From the NCBI GenBank assembly GCA_003427395.1, contig BFEA01000144.1:2912504-2952023 (forward strand): a stretch of DNA of 39,520 bases, read 5' to 3'. Source of the DNA: Chara braunii. Taxonomy: Eukaryota; Streptophyta; Charophyceae; Charales; Characeae. Below are positions 39,462 through 39,520 of the stretch, in pieces. Each line of letters begins with the position of its first letter. Position 1 is the first letter of the stretch. The notes under the pieces were generated by a model. The model worked only from the letters and a program-made list of their open reading frames with translations. It was not told where the DNA came from and ran no database searches. The translations under genes were made by a program, and so were the position numbers.

Positions 39462-39520
<59 letters not shown>
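39462..39520. repeat. GA microsatellite at the window end
   Basis: A pure (GA)n run to the last base. Confidence 0.97.

Overview
This is a eukaryotic, repeat-dense nuclear window with one intact housekeeping gene, the gene for translation elongation factor 2 (eEF2). It lies on the plus strand at about 19.09-23.47 kb, in three coding exons. The spliced product is 843 residues, the length of plant eEF2, with diphthamide His at residue 700 and a green-lineage C-terminus. The host is most likely a streptophyte: a green alga such as a charophyte or an early-diverging land plant. The genus cannot be fixed from this window; a Chara-like genome would fit the heavy TE and microsatellite load, but that is a guess.

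Layout. 0-15.4 kb: a decayed, about 14.3-kb LTR retroelement of the Ty3/gypsy class on the minus strand. Degenerate LTR-like direct repeats sit at 490-770 and 14559-14818. Read on the minus strand the order is LTR, long leader with GC-rich minisatellites (13.8-12.6 kb), a roughly 5-kb stretch of unrecognised broken reading frames holding at least three paralogous copies of one protein module (9.4-7.6 kb), gag-like sequence, protease, reverse transcriptase, RNase H, integrase, a G tract and LTR. Short TIR elements are inserted in it and beside it. 15.4-18.3 kb: AT-rich, gene-free DNA with satellite-like tandem repeats and one GC-rich island. 18.3-18.9 kb: a SINE-like element. 18.9-23.9 kb: eEF2. 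23.9-39.5 kb: a mosaic of small TIR elements, tRNA-derived SINEs, minisatellites, GA/CT and poly-T tracts, a short organelle-like LAGLIDADG endonuclease fragment, and several near-perfect short hairpins.

The eEF2 gene has two local tandem duplications at its splice boundaries. In intron 1 there is a second copy of the 5'UTR, start codon and donor. At the end of intron 2 there is a second copy of the acceptor region. The other strong observations are the modular extra coding region of the retroelement and the run of short inverted duplications with 16-25-nt loops between 28.7 and 33.6 kb.

Both ends of the window lie in GA-repeat DNA, which may mean the window is a contig bounded by microsatellites. 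Apart from eEF2, I see no gene I would call intact.
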